NCBI GenBank assembly: GCA_010672585.1
Contig: JAAHGF010000016.1
Coordinates: forward strand, 10,882 to 74,881
Source: Okeania sp. SIO1I7
Lineage (GTDB): Bacteria; Cyanobacteriota; Cyanobacteriia; Cyanobacteriales; Microcoleaceae
Direction of reading: 5' to 3'
Length of the DNA: 64,000 nucleotides
Shown piece after piece: positions 38,264 through 48,502 of the stretch (the stretch's first letter is position 1; each line of letters opens with the position of its first letter). The translations under genes and the position numbers were made by a program. The notes beneath the pieces were generated by a model. The model saw only the letters and a list, made by a program, of their open reading frames with translations. It was not told the origin of the DNA and made no database searches.

Positions 38264-39247
38264 ATGGTTAATTTTCAGATTAAAACAGATAGTGATATTC
38301 CTGCATCAAACCAATTATTTAATCAAATTCGGTTTGCCATAGCTTCCCGAAAGTTTCCTCCTGGCCATCGACTGCCTAGTACCCGACAACTTGCGATGCA
38401 AACTGGTTTACATCGCAACACTATAAGTAAGGTATATCGTCAACTTGAAGATATTGGTCTTGTGGAAGCTCAAGCAGGTTCGGGTATTTATGTTAAAGCA
38501 CAAGGAAATGAGGGAGGGTCAAGATTAAAGTCTCCCATTTATGAAAAGTATCCCCATGCCAGCAATATAGTCAAGGGTGGCTTGGATGAATTACTGTCCC
38601 AAGGCTGTAGTCTGAATGAAGCTAGAGAAATGTTCCTCACTGAGATTGACTGGCGACTACGTTGTAGTGCCAGGGTATTAGTTACAGCTCCCTCTAATGA
38701 TATTGGTATTGGACAGTTAATGGCTAAAGAGTTGGAACAAGCTCTTAATATTTCTGTGCAAGTAGTTCCTTTAGAAGAACTGGGTAAAGTTATAGATGAA
38801 GTATCTTCTGGAACAGTTGTCACCAGTCGATATTTCATTGGGAAAGCTGAAAAAATAGCTGCTCCTCAATCTGTACGAGTCATTCCAATTGATATATATG
38901 ATTATGCTCAAGAATTTAAGTTGGTTAATAATTTATCTCAGGGAAGTTACTTTGGTATAGTTAGTCTCAGTTCTGGTCTACTAAAAGCTGCAGAAGTAAT
39001 TATTTACAGCTTGCGCGGAAATGACATAAATGTAATGACTGCGCAACAGGAAGAAACCCACAAAATTGATGCTATTGTGCGGATAGCTGAAGTAATTATT
39101 TGTGACAGATTTAGTCATGCTAAAGTTAAAGCTGCCGTACAAAAAAACAGAGCAGATATTATTCGTCCACCACAAATTAAATGCTTTGAAAATTACATTG
39201 GTACAGAGTCAATTAATTTATTGAAACGAGAGTTGGGTTTGGTATAG
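38264..39247 (+). CDS. GntR-family transcriptional regulator
   Basis: 327 residues. The N-terminal winged helix (about 16-80) has the GntR signature: IRFAIASRKFPPGHRLPSTR, TGLHRNTISKVYRQLEDIGLV, and the wing GSGIYV. The C-terminal part (about 110-327) is not a FadR, HutC or aminotransferase (MocR) domain that I can recognise; it has RVLVTAPSNDIGIGQLMAKE and a VVTSRYFIGKAE strand, suggesting a ligand-binding alpha/beta domain found in cyanobacterial members. Divergent from the dienelactone hydrolase gene. No strong operator palindrome was seen in 38026-38263. Confidence 0.82.
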   Translation: MVNFQIKTDSDIPASNQLFNQIRFAIASRKFPPGHRLPSTRQLAMQTGLHRNTISKVYRQLEDIGLVEAQAGSGIYVKAQGNEGGSRLKSPIYEKYPHASNIVKGGLDELLSQGCSLNEAREMFLTEIDWRLRCSARVLVTAPSNDIGIGQLMAKELEQALNISVQVVPLEELGKVIDEVSSGTVVTSRYFIGKAEKIAAPQSVRVIPIDIYDYAQEFKLVNNLSQGSYFGIVSLSSGLLKAAEVIIYSLRGNDINVMTAQQEETHKIDAIVRIAEVIICDRFSHAKVKAAVQKNRADIIRPPQIKCFENYIGTESINLLKRELGLV

Positions 39248-39350
39248 TTACTGCTCAAGATTATGTAAGGTGAAGAACAATTAGATAAAATTAATATTAA
39301 TTTATTCCCTATTTCCAATGTTTATGCTGCTATAACTTTATATGGTATTT

Positions 39351-39460
39351 TTATAGCAGTTTTCATGTTTCATGGAATACAGAGATTTTGGCTGAAAGGC
39401 AGCTATGCTGAGGGCAAAAGGCAGAAGCTTTGTAGTCAACATGAGTGAAAACCGCTATAA
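39351..39460. mobile_element. 110-bp MITE, termini TTATAGCAGTTTTCA
   Basis: TTATAGCAGTTTTCA (39351-39365) with TGAAAACCGCTATAA (39446-39460). Same family as 9886-9994 and 40450-40618. Confidence 0.7.
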
Positions 39461-39509
39461 ATATTGTGGAGCTTAATAATTGCTGAATATAGCAGCACTA
39501 AAAAATCTC

Positions 39510-39627
39510 TATAGCAATCCTTTTTAATTTGTAATATTTTAGTGGCAGTCAGGAGCCATAATTTTAGAAGTTTTCAGTTTAAATTAAATACTATAAAAAT
39601 TGTCACAACCAATTTAGGATTGCTATA
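39510..39627. mobile_element. 118-bp MITE, termini TATAGCAATCC
   Basis: TATAGCAATCC (39510-39520) is perfectly inverted at 39617-39627. A single end of the same type (ttaggattgctat) occurs at 47150-47162. Confidence 0.65.
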
Positions 39628-39634
39628 TCTATAA

Positions 39635-40410
<776 letters not shown>

Positions 40411-40449
40411 ATTCTTATTCCATTTTTCTGTCAATCTTAGTTTCACACC

Positions 40450-40618
40450 TTACAGCGGTTTTCATTTGGGTAGACCACAGTAGGGGCGTTTTGCTGTCGC
40501 ATAACTCCGTTAACGCTCCGCGACATATAAAGCGGCAGCTCTACGTCAGCAAATGGCCATTGCCCCTATAGGGTTTTGGTGATGACGATGTGGTTTATCA
40601 ATCTGAAAAGCGCTGTAA
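40450..40618. mobile_element. 169-bp MITE, termini TTACAGCGNTTTTCA
   Basis: TTACAGCGGTTTTCA (40450-40464) with TGAAAAGCGCTGTAA (40604-40618). Inverted relative to 9886-9994 and sharing the interior gtctacccaaatgaaaacc and gattgatnnaccaca; the core palindrome is replaced by a longer GC-rich inverted segment (taggggcg...cgcccc-like). Confidence 0.7.
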
Positions 40619-40681
40619 AATAGAAAAACTATAGTTCAATCAGAAATCAAAAAATCCAACTACAAATTACATTTTGACTTT

Positions 40682-41335
40682 ATGGAACCTAGTATTAACT
40701 TAAAGCAAGCTATAGAGAAACGTCGTTCTGCTCGTGCATTTAGTAAAAATTCAATTCCTAATGTAATCCTAGAAGAAATTTTACGTCTGGGTATGATGGC
40801 TCCCTCTGGTTTTAATTTACAACCTTGGCGTTTTATTGTGGTTAAGAAACAAGAGAATAAAGAACGACTCAAGGCTTGTGCTTTTAATCAACGCCAGGTA
40901 GAAGAAGCTCCAGTAGTTCTGATTTGTTGTGGCGATCGCCATGTATCTAAACCAGAATATATAGAATCTATAATTGAGTTGCGCAAAGAGCATGAAGCTA
41001 TCAATGATACTTATGCAGATTATATGCGAAATTCAATTCCTAAAATGTTTGAAAATCCTCCTTCTTTTGAGTCTATGGAAGCTTGGATAAATAGGCAAGT
41101 AATGTTAGCAGTAGCTCAAATTATGCTCGTTTCTAGTAGTTTTGGGGTTGATAGTTGTCCTCTGGAAGGATTTATTACATCTCAAGTTAAAGCAGCATTT
41201 AATATTCCTGAGCAAGTAGATGTTTGCTGTTTATTAGCTCTGGGTTATGCTGCTGAACCATTTAAAAAATATGGTGGACGTCTTTCTTTGAGCCAGGTTT
41301 GCTTTCAAGAAACCTATGGTCAGGATTTTATATAA
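40682..41335 (+). CDS. Nitroreductase-family flavoprotein
   Basis: 217 residues. FMN-binding pattern of the NADH oxidase/nitroreductase fold: KRRSARAFSK (13-22), APSGFNLQPWRFIVV (40-54), and a C-terminal PLEGF with YAAEPFKKYGGR, whose basic residues contact the FMN phosphate. Expected to be a homodimer reducing nitro or quinone compounds with NAD(P)H; substrate unknown. It contains an HIP1 site. No Shine-Dalgarno sequence. It follows the MITE island directly. Confidence 0.87.
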   Translation: MEPSINLKQAIEKRRSARAFSKNSIPNVILEEILRLGMMAPSGFNLQPWRFIVVKKQENKERLKACAFNQRQVEEAPVVLICCGDRHVSKPEYIESIIELRKEHEAINDTYADYMRNSIPKMFENPPSFESMEAWINRQVMLAVAQIMLVSSSFGVDSCPLEGFITSQVKAAFNIPEQVDVCCLLALGYAAEPFKKYGGRLSLSQVCFQETYGQDFI

Positions 41336-41504
41336 TCAACAAATTATACTAATTTGAAAAAGAATATTACGAAAATTTGTTTCTATGGAACAGGAATTTT
41401 TAGCAAATATTTATCCGAATGGTTTTATTAATAATTTATTTCATATTCAGGATTTTTGATTTAATTACAACATCCAAAAATATAATACCTAAAATAATTA
41501 ATAC

Positions 41505-41577
41505 GTAAGCATTCAGCTCTCAGCTGGTGGCTGAGAGCTAATAGCTGTTTGCGCAGCATTCCGCAGGAAATACTTAC
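41505..41577. mobile_element. Short MITE (GTAAGCATTCAGC family) carrying a mini-repeat in one terminus
   Basis: The left end gtaagcattcagc is intact. In the right end the family sequence gctg-aatgcttac is interrupted by the mini-repeat TTTGCGCAGCATTCCGCAGGAAA (41548-41570), leaving tacttac (41571-41577). Confidence 0.65.
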
Positions 41578-41622
41578 ATTAATACAGCTAGCAAATTAAA
41601 CAATAAAATTTTTAACTAGAAA

Positions 41623-43554
41623 ATGAAAACAGCAATCAGAAATATTAATACTCAGATATTAGAGGATAATTTACAAAAAAGCTGGCAATCTTTGAGAAAT
41701 TTCAATGATGCTTGTAAAATTCAATGTGACTTAAAAGCTGGAACATTATTAGTGATTTGTGAGCATCCAGCAAATTTAGTTATAGATCGAGAAAAAACAA
41801 TTTCTGAGTTAAAAGGTATCGTTCAAAAACAACAACTAGAATCTATTGAAAAAGTAGGTATTTGTTTGAATGTTATTGGTCATATATATCCTTATGCTTA
41901 TCATTCATTTTTTACAAAAAGTCGGCTAGAAGAGTCTACATTAACTTTTTTGCCGAGATGGGTAGATGGAGATATGGGCGATCGAGTAAAAATTACACCA
42001 GAATTTTTAGATTCTTTAGATAATCCATTTGATTTAAAAAATTTAGAACAGATATCTATGAAGTTAGAGTCTGAGCTAAATACTAATGTTGAGAAAGAGT
42101 ATATTCCTGGAGATAATAGTCAAAATTCAGAGATTAAGATTACCTCAAAATTACTGGATGATTTAGATAACCCTTTTGATATAGAAAAATTAGATATATC
42201 TCCTAAAAAATCCAGAAGAAAAACAAAACATTCTAATTATGTAGAACAAAAATCAACTGTTAATTTAAGTACCTTCTCTAAAGTAGAATTTCTCAGTGCC
42301 AGTTTAAGTTTGACAATTTTAATAGGCTGTTTTTATGCAATAACTCAACCCTGTGTTATTGGAAAATGTATGATTATACCCACAGCAAAAGAGTTAAATC
42401 TACAGTCATTAGAAACAATCAAAAATGTTAAAAATTCTCTAGCCCCAAAGGAGGCACAAGAAAAGTTAGAAAAAGCAACTCAAAGTTTAGAAAAGATTCC
42501 ATTTTGGTCAATACATTACTTTGAATCACAGCATTTAAAATCTACTTACCAAACAGAAATTAAAAATTTGGCAGGAATTAGAGAAGCTTTGAATAAAGGT
42601 CAAAAAGCGGCTCAAAATAGTAAAGGGTTGCCACTAAAAGTAGAAGATTGGGTGAAAATTCAATCACTTTGGCAAGATGCGATTGTTTTACTAGAAAAAG
42701 TACCAGAAGATAGTAGTGCTTATGCTTTTGCCAAGAATAAACTACAGCAATATCGTAAATATTTAGTGGCGATTAAAGGTAGATTAACAACAGAAGAAGC
42801 AGCAGATCGAAAACTAATTGCTGCTAAAAAATCAGCTCAGTTAGCAAATACTAGAGAAGTAGTAGCTCAGTTTCCTGAAAGCTGGAAAAGTGTATATTCA
42901 AGTTGGGAAGATGCCTTGGATAAAATGTCTTCTATTCCACCACAAACAACTGCCTATTTAGAAGCTGAAAATTTACTACCTCAGTATGAACAAAAACTTC
43001 AGTTAGCTGAGGAACGTAGAATTATAGAACAAATTGGTGAAGAATATTATAATCAAGCTATTAGTTATGCGAAACAAGCTGAAGTTTTTGAGGCAAAAGA
43101 TAATTGGCAAGAGGCTGTGAAATATTGGCAAAATGCTCTAAATTCTGCTGAAGAAGTACCTACTACTTCTAGTTATTTTTCTAAAGCTAAACCTTTAATT
43201 AAATCTTATGATACTATTCTCAAAATAGCGCAAGCTAACCAGAGATTTTTGGATACTATAGCTAAAGCTCGTCAAGATTTAAGTAAGACTTGTAAGGGGA
43301 CACCGAAAATTTGCGAATATAGTATTACGAAGGATTTAATTACTGTACGTTTAACTTCTGGTTATGTGGATAAAATCAAGAAAACAGCTCAGGACTTAAA
43401 AAGTAATAAAGATGAAAAGAGTTTGAATCAACTAGAAAAACATTTGAAAACTTTACAGATAGCTTTGAAGGCTATTAGTAATAATGCCAAGATTCCTTTA
43501 GAGGTTTATAACCCACAAGGTTTAAAAGTTGCTGCTCATGTTCCTAATAGTTGA
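41623..43554 (+). CDS. Single-span membrane protein with long helical C-terminal domain, function unknown
   Basis: 643 residues, not recognised. Residues 1-110 form a small alpha/beta domain (LLVICEHPAN, VGICLNVIGHIYPYAYHSFF). A linker carries two copies of LD(D/S)LDNPFD (near 128 and 175). Residues about 225-245 are one membrane segment followed by Cys-containing QPCVIGKC. Residues 260-643 are charged helices with repeated W-x-x-A-(I/L)-x-x-(L/M)-x-x-(I/V)-P units (about every 70 residues), suggesting a TPR-like or coiled rod, probably outside the cytoplasmic membrane. Several cyanobacteria have similar proteins. The 3' end is duplicated downstream at 43638-43715. Confidence 0.7.
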   Translation: MKTAIRNINTQILEDNLQKSWQSLRNFNDACKIQCDLKAGTLLVICEHPANLVIDREKTISELKGIVQKQQLESIEKVGICLNVIGHIYPYAYHSFFTKSRLEESTLTFLPRWVDGDMGDRVKITPEFLDSLDNPFDLKNLEQISMKLESELNTNVEKEYIPGDNSQNSEIKITSKLLDDLDNPFDIEKLDISPKKSRRKTKHSNYVEQKSTVNLSTFSKVEFLSASLSLTILIGCFYAITQPCVIGKCMIIPTAKELNLQSLETIKNVKNSLAPKEAQEKLEKATQSLEKIPFWSIHYFESQHLKSTYQTEIKNLAGIREALNKGQKAAQNSKGLPLKVEDWVKIQSLWQDAIVLLEKVPEDSSAYAFAKNKLQQYRKYLVAIKGRLTTEEAADRKLIAAKKSAQLANTREVVAQFPESWKSVYSSWEDALDKMSSIPPQTTAYLEAENLLPQYEQKLQLAEERRIIEQIGEEYYNQAISYAKQAEVFEAKDNWQEAVKYWQNALNSAEEVPTTSSYFSKAKPLIKSYDTILKIAQANQRFLDTIAKARQDLSKTCKGTPKICEYSITKDLITVRLTSGYVDKIKKTAQDLKSNKDEKSLNQLEKHLKTLQIALKAISNNAKIPLEVYNPQGLKVAAHVPNS

Positions 43555-43913
43555 AGTAGGGAAGTGAGGGAGTAGGGGAGTAGGAGACCAGGGGAGTATT
43601 TCCTTAGAGGATGAAGCTATCAGAAAACCCTTTGGATAGTAATAATACCAAAATTCCTTTAGAGGTTTATCACCCACAAGGTTTAAAAGTTGCTGCTCAT
43701 ATTCCTAATAGTTGAAGTATGGCAGTGAGGGAGCAGGGGAGTAGGGGAGTAGGGGAATGTTAACAATTAATATCATACTTTTAGAGTGAGAATTTAGTGA
43801 AGATAAAAGTCTTAAATATCAGAAAATTGCTACTTTTTGAAAGTAGAAACAGGGTGATTTATTTCAGAAGCGATCGCTCAATTGGATAATTTTTCTAATT
43901 TTCTATTTTCATA
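43555..43913. repeat. Duplicated gene ends plus minisatellite between two genes
   Basis: 43638-43756 is a copy, offset by 161 bp, of 43477-43595: the last 25 codons of the upstream gene, its TGA stop and the gggagtagg tract. Bases 43600-43637 encode LEDEAIRKPFG, a copy of residues 41-51 (LEDEAIRKLLG) of the sulfotransferase that starts at 43914. The order is thus end of A, piece of B, end of A, then B. This fits a tandem duplication with a later deletion. Confidence 0.75.
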
Positions 43914-44501
43914 ATGATCATATCCTACAGATATAAATTTATTTTCCTGAAAACCAAAAAAACTGCTGGCACATCAGTTGAAATTTCTTTATCTAGATTT
44001 TGTGGTGATGATGATGTAATTACTCCTATCTCCTTGGAAGATGAAGCTATTAGAAAACTTCTGGGGAAAAGGCCACAAAATTATTTAGATTTTGATGCTC
44101 ATGGAAATGAATATAAAAAGTATTTCAACCATATCACTGCTAAAGAAATTCAAAGTGTTATAGAACCTTCAACTTGGGATAGTTACTATAAGTTTTGTTT
44201 TGAAAGAAATCCTTTTGATAGAGCTATATCTCGCTACTATTATAGCTGTCGAAACAAATCTATTAATTTTGATAATTGGCTGAAGAATAAGTATACTAAT
44301 TTATTCCTAAAAGACAATTGGAATATTTACACAATTAACGATACAGTAGCAGTTTATTTTATTGGTAAGTATGAAAATATTCGCTCAGATTTAACTTTTG
44401 TCTGTCAAAAATTAAATATACCATTCGATGGGTATTTACCAAAGGCTAAAGGATTTTTCAGAGATGATAACCGCCCTTATTATGAATTTTTGACTGCCTA
44501 A
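43914..44501 (+). CDS. Sulfotransferase (family 2-like), C-terminus cut by in-frame stop
   Basis: 195 residues. PAPS 5'-phosphosulfate loop FLKTKKTAGTSVE (11-23) and 3'-phosphate motif FCFERNPFDRAISRYYY (94-110), diagnostic of carbohydrate sulfotransferase-2-type enzymes. After RPYYEFLTA the frame meets TAA; the same frame continues at once with CAA ATG CAA ATT ATC, encoding MQIIGECNSNVIDLLGYGN. That is the kind of terminal helix (Ile-Leu-GY) this family normally has, so the stop appears to split one former protein. The enzyme would transfer sulfate from PAPS to a glycan or lipid in the cytoplasm. Whether the short form is active is unknown. Confidence 0.8.
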   Translation: MIISYRYKFIFLKTKKTAGTSVEISLSRFCGDDDVITPISLEDEAIRKLLGKRPQNYLDFDAHGNEYKKYFNHITAKEIQSVIEPSTWDSYYKFCFERNPFDRAISRYYYSCRNKSINFDNWLKNKYTNLFLKDNWNIYTINDTVAVYFIGKYENIRSDLTFVCQKLNIPFDGYLPKAKGFFRDDNRPYYEFLTA

Positions 44502-44504
44502 CAA

Positions 44505-44948
44505 ATGCAAATTATCGGTGAATGTAACTCAAACGTTATTGATTTATTAGGTTATGGCAATAAAAATCAAAATAATCACAATATTTCAATTTCAGACAAA
44601 GAAAAAGAACAAGCAGAAAATTATACTGAAGAATATTACAATCAAATAGGATTTCTACTACAAAATCAAAGAAAATTAGAGGAAGCTGTGATTGCTTATG
44701 CTCAAGGAATTGGAATTAATCCCAAAAAATCTTGGGCTTATTATCATACACTAGGTGGTATTTTTCGAGAAAATAATCTTTATGGAGAAGCAATAGAAGC
44801 TTACTATCAAGCTATTAAAATTAAACCAGATTTTCCCTGGACTCACTATCATTTAGGAGTAGTGTTAAAGAAACAAGGAAAATTAGATGAAGCTTTCACT
44901 TATTATCAAAATGCTATAGATATTGGACTCACTATTATTGAAGATTAG
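44505..44948 (+). CDS. TPR protein, in frame with and probably formerly fused to the upstream sulfotransferase
   Basis: 147 residues. Residues 1-20 look like the last helix of the preceding sulfotransferase. Residues 45-142 contain about three tetratricopeptide repeats (KLEEAVIAYAQGIGINPKKS, YGEAIEAYYQAIKIKPDFPW, KLDEAFTYYQNAIDIG). It starts one codon after the TAA of the upstream gene, in the same frame. No ribosome binding site before the ATG (caa atg), which argues for readthrough, translational coupling or a dead 3' half. Sulfotransferase-TPR fusions are known in cyanobacteria. Confidence 0.7.
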   Translation: MQIIGECNSNVIDLLGYGNKNQNNHNISISDKEKEQAENYTEEYYNQIGFLLQNQRKLEEAVIAYAQGIGINPKKSWAYYHTLGGIFRENNLYGEAIEAYYQAIKIKPDFPWTHYHLGVVLKKQGKLDEAFTYYQNAIDIGLTIIED

Positions 44949-45071
44949 TCTTAGAGAAATTAAAACTAAAACTCATAAAGTATCGATCTATAGACTCATA
45001 TACTTTCCTTCTTTCTTCTTTCTTATTCTTTCTTATTCCTTCTTCCCTCTTCCTTCTTACTTCTTCCTTCT

Positions 45072-45842
45072 TTATAAATTTTGCAATTGTGCATCCTGAT
45101 TAAAAAATTGTCTACATAAACTATAAGTAACCAATAAACTTGTAATCAAATTTGCAAAAGCTAAAAGAAATATAATTAATATTTGATATGCCACAGCATC
45201 TAAAGGATTAATACCACTTAATAACTGACCAGTAACAATACCAGGAAGCGTAACTATTCCAACTACCATCATTAAATTTAAAGTAGGTATTAATGCAGCA
45301 CGAACAGCATCTTTTCTATATTTAGCAACTGCCTGTTGAGGAGTCGCTCCTAAACTTAAATAAGTTTCAATTTCTACTGGACTAGAATTAATTGTACTGA
45401 CAAGTCTTTCTCCAGCGATCGCTGCTGTATTCATGGCATTTCCTAATACTATTCCTACTAAGGGAATTAAATATTGAGGTTCATACCAAGTATCAGGTTG
45501 AATGACTAATAAGTTGGTATAACTAATACTTAAAACTGTACTTGTTAAAATCGAACCCCAAACTAAAGGTAATAATCGAGGTATTTTTTTACTAATTCTA
45601 TTTCTAGCAACAATAGAAGCAACTGTTAACATAATAGTAATCATAGCAACCACCAACCAAGGTTGTTTATTCTCAAATACTATTTCTAATACATAGCCAA
45701 CAAATATTAACTGTACAATAGTACGAATTGTGGCTATTAACAGTTGCCATTCTAATCCTAATTTTTGCCAAGCTGATAGACCAATAGCTATAGCAATAAG
45801 TCCTAAAGCCATAGCTATATCTGTAATTGTTAATTGAATCAT
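45072..45842 (-). CDS. FetB-type (UPF0014) membrane permease
   Basis: 256 residues with about seven hydrophobic helices. Family landmarks are visible: RTIVQLIFVGYVL near the N-terminus, the PLVGIVLGNAMNTAAI loop, GATPQQAVAKYRKDAVRAAL, PTLNLMMVVGIVTLPGIVTGQ and a C-terminal LITSLLVTY. In E. coli the FetA ATPase plus FetB exports iron; no FetA partner lies in this window, so the ATPase must be elsewhere. Substrate uncertain. Convergent with the TPR gene across a CT-rich tract (45005-45070). Confidence 0.85.
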   Translation of the reverse strand: MIQLTITDIAMALGLIAIAIGLSAWQKLGLEWQLLIATIRTIVQLIFVGYVLEIVFENKQPWLVVAMITIMLTVASIVARNRISKKIPRLLPLVWGSILTSTVLSISYTNLLVIQPDTWYEPQYLIPLVGIVLGNAMNTAAIAGERLVSTINSSPVEIETYLSLGATPQQAVAKYRKDAVRAALIPTLNLMMVVGIVTLPGIVTGQLLSGINPLDAVAYQILIIFLLAFANLITSLLVTYSLCRQFFNQDAQLQNL

Positions 45843-46190
45843 ATTTTTTACTTATACCAAATTAATATTAAGTTGCATAGAATAATATTTTAATCAGAGT
45901 TGACTGTAGATTAAGACAGACAAATTAATAAATTTCATAATTTTTTGCAACTTCACAATAAAATTGAATTATATATTAGTTAGTAAAAATCATAATGAAC
46001 CTGAATAGAAGTATTATGATTTCTGGTGATATATGACTGATTTATATTAATGTATATTCTGAGATTATAATTTCCATAAAACTTAGCTAGGAATAGTGAA
46101 TTATAATTACTGATATGAGGATTCTTGGGATGAACTTTAATATTAGTTAATAGCCTCATTCATATCATCATAATCTACAGCAGATTCAGG

Positions 46191-46380
46191 GTAAGCATTT
46201 CCTGTGGAATGCTGCGCAAACAGCTATCAGTTATTAATTCATTGCCTTGAGAACAGGAATTAGTATTAAAAAATTTAAGGATAATTATAAAGTATTGGAA
46301 AAAAATTGACCTTAACCTTAGTAGTGTATATACATTATCTATGAAACAGCTAAAAGCTGACCGCTAATAGCTGAATGCTT
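46191..46380. mobile_element. MITE (GTAAGCATTCAGC family) with mini-repeat inserted in its left terminus
   Basis: The right end gctgaatgcttac (46368-46380) is intact. The left end reads gtaagcatt, then mini-repeat TTTCCTGTGGAATGCTGCGCAAA (46198-46220), then cagctatcag. The insertion position mirrors that in the copy at 41505. Its right end overlaps the 3' end of the small gene 46379-46582. Bases 45843-46190 hold no recognised feature. Confidence 0.65.
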
Positions 46381-46582
46381 ACGGTTCAGGAGGATTTTCA
46401 ATACCTGAATTATGAATATCAGGCAGCACTTTTAAAACTAAGCCACCAAAGCGATCTGCACATCTCTTTTGCATACTCTCTATTAACTTTTTACCATAGT
46501 AATATTTTTCTTCTTTCCAATACGCATTCTCTTTTTTTCCAGTTTCTTTATTGTCAACTGTAATAACAAAATATTTTGACAT
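46379..46582 (-). CDS. Small protein of unknown function
   Basis: 67 residues. A good ribosome binding site (AGGAG, 7 bp before the ATG) supports translation. The sequence is basic at first, with many Tyr/Lys (NAYWKEEKYYYGKKLIE), then LVLKVLPDIHNSGIENPPEP. No membrane segment or known domain. The last codons abut the MITE end at 46380, so the original C-terminus may have been longer. Confidence 0.55.
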   Translation of the reverse strand: MSKYFVITVDNKETGKKENAYWKEEKYYYGKKLIESMQKRCADRFGGLVLKVLPDIHNSGIENPPEP

Positions 46583-47259
46583 TGTATTCTCCTATTATGA
46601 GTTAAGAATAGACAATTATAAACCAGTACGGTTTCCTACGGAATGCTGCGCAAATAGATCAGACCAAAACTCATAAGGTATGGAATAATTAGAGCCACTC
46701 TTCAGATTACAGAACTACCAAAAAAAATCCTTAACTGAAATTTCTTGAATTATAAACTCTTAGGCAAATTAAAAATTTACTTGTCTTGGCAATAAATTCA
46801 AGCATTTATTCTAGATGCAAATATATCAAAGATAAAAAGAATTATACTACTACCTAAAGTTATAGATTAAGTCATTTCAGTTATCAGTTATCAGTACCTC
46901 TAGCTAAAGCATTGGGATTTAAATCAGGAATATTCTTTTTTTTATTCCCTTAAAATAGAAGACTTTCGAACACAATTTTTCGGTAAAGTTTTGATTGAGT
47001 TAATACTAGAAAATATCTATCTTTAGATTGTAGCTAAAATTGTATTTTAGCAATCTTATTTGAGTTGTGAGATATTGTAGATTTTAGGAAATAGGAAATA
47101 GGGAATAGGTATGGGAGAAACACCGAAGCAATAAAATTATCACAAATGATTTAGGATTGCTATTACAAGACTCACGTTAACAGTAGCTTGATTTTCTAAG
47201 TCAGTTATCATATCAAGAAATTTTACTAGCCTTTTATTCTTTAATTTATCACTCTGAAT
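46583..47259. other. Gene-free stretch with one mini-repeat
   Basis: Mini-repeat TTTCCTACGGAATGCTGCGCAAA at 46632-46654. A loose MITE end, ttaggattgctat, lies at 47150-47162 (family of 39510-39627), with short aaatagg repeats near 47090. No ORF or RNA gene. The DegT-gene promoter is expected in the last 100 bp. Confidence 0.45.
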
Positions 47260-48411
47260 ATGACTAATGTTCCACCCTTAGATTTAACACAACAGTATAA
47301 ATCAATCGCTGAAGAAATAAACAGCAGAGTCCAAGAAGTATTCAGCTCTGGTCGCTATATTGGTGGCTCTATTGTTGATGAATTTGAACAACAATTTGCT
47401 AACTATATAGATGTATCTCATTGTGTATCCTGTAATTCTGGTACTGATGCTCTATTTCTAGCTTTACGAGCTGTAAATATTGGCCCTGGTGATGAAGTAA
47501 TTACTACTCCTTTCACTTTTTTCGCCACCGCTGAAGCAATAAGTTCTGTCGGAGCAACACCAGTTTTTATCGATATTGACCCCCAGACTTTTAACCTAGA
47601 TATTGAACAACTCCAATCAGCAATTACTGAAAAAACAAAAGCTATTTTACCAGTACATTTATTTGGTCAACCATTAGATATGGCCCGGTTGATGGCGATC
47701 GCTCGTTCCCATAATTTAATAGTTATAGAAGATTGTGCCCAAGCGACAGGGGCTGAATGGTCAGGCAAAAAAGTAGGAAGTTTTGGTGATATTGGTTGTT
47801 TTAGTTTTTTTCCTACTAAAAATTTAGGAGCTTTTGGAGATGGTGGCGCTTTAACTACTAATAACTCCGCGATCGCTGACCAAGTACGGATGCTCAAAAA
47901 TCATGGACAGTCTGCTAAATATTTTTATGAACATATCGGTATTAATAGTCGGTTGGACACCATACAAGCTGCAATTCTACAAGTTAAGTTGCGTTATCTA
48001 GATAGTTGGAACGAGCAACGTCGGGATTTAGCAGATCGTTACCTTGAATTTCTGAGTGGAATAACTCCTGTAGTTCCTCCTCAAGAGTTGACTGGTAGTA
48101 GATGTGTTTGGAATCAATACACGATTAGGCTCAAAAGTCAAGATTTAGAAGCTACAGCAAAGTCTCGTTTTTCTAGTTCTCTGCGCGATTGGGTTCGCAT
48201 TCAGTTACAAAATAAAGGAATAGGTTCAATGGTTTACTATCCTACTCCTTTACATTTACAGCCTGTTTACAAATTTTTGGCATTCCGTCAGTTGCCAGTG
48301 GTAGAACAACTTTGTCATCAGGTTTTGTCCTTGCCTATGTTTCCTGAACTTTCTACTCAACAACAAGAACAAGTTATATTTGCTTTGAAGGATTGTTTAC
48401 AGGAACTTTGA
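47260..48411 (+). CDS. DegT/DnrJ/EryC1/StrS-family sugar aminotransferase
   Basis: 383 residues. PLP-binding features: SGTDALFLAL (phosphate contacts), TPFTFFATAEAI, EDCAQATGA with the PLP-stacking Asp, and catalytic Lys187 in FFPTKNLGAFGDGG. NHG and the N-x-R-LDTIQAAIL stretch are also standard. It aminates a nucleotide-linked keto-sugar (C3 or C4) with glutamate as donor. As the first gene of the polysaccharide-type region it probably makes an amino sugar for surface glycan. Two HIP1 sites. The specific sugar cannot be told. Confidence 0.88.
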   Translation: MTNVPPLDLTQQYKSIAEEINSRVQEVFSSGRYIGGSIVDEFEQQFANYIDVSHCVSCNSGTDALFLALRAVNIGPGDEVITTPFTFFATAEAISSVGATPVFIDIDPQTFNLDIEQLQSAITEKTKAILPVHLFGQPLDMARLMAIARSHNLIVIEDCAQATGAEWSGKKVGSFGDIGCFSFFPTKNLGAFGDGGALTTNNSAIADQVRMLKNHGQSAKYFYEHIGINSRLDTIQAAILQVKLRYLDSWNEQRRDLADRYLEFLSGITPVVPPQELTGSRCVWNQYTIRLKSQDLEATAKSRFSSSLRDWVRIQLQNKGIGSMVYYPTPLHLQPVYKFLAFRQLPVVEQLCHQVLSLPMFPELSTQQQEQVIFALKDCLQEL

Positions 48412-48414
48412 TAG

Positions 48415-48490
48415 TCAGGAATTACGCCAAGGCACTACATATAGCAGATAAAAACTATAGCACTATGGTATATATAGTGTTTTTGTTGGA
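48415..48490. mobile_element. One-ended relic of the AGGACTTACGCA MITE family
   Basis: The left end tcaggaattacgccaaggcacta resembles the termini at 5309 and 27299, followed by a catatag/tatatatag interior. The matching right end is absent. It begins 3 bp after the DegT-gene stop. Confidence 0.45.
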
Positions 48491-48502
48491 AAAATGCTTC
48501 AA

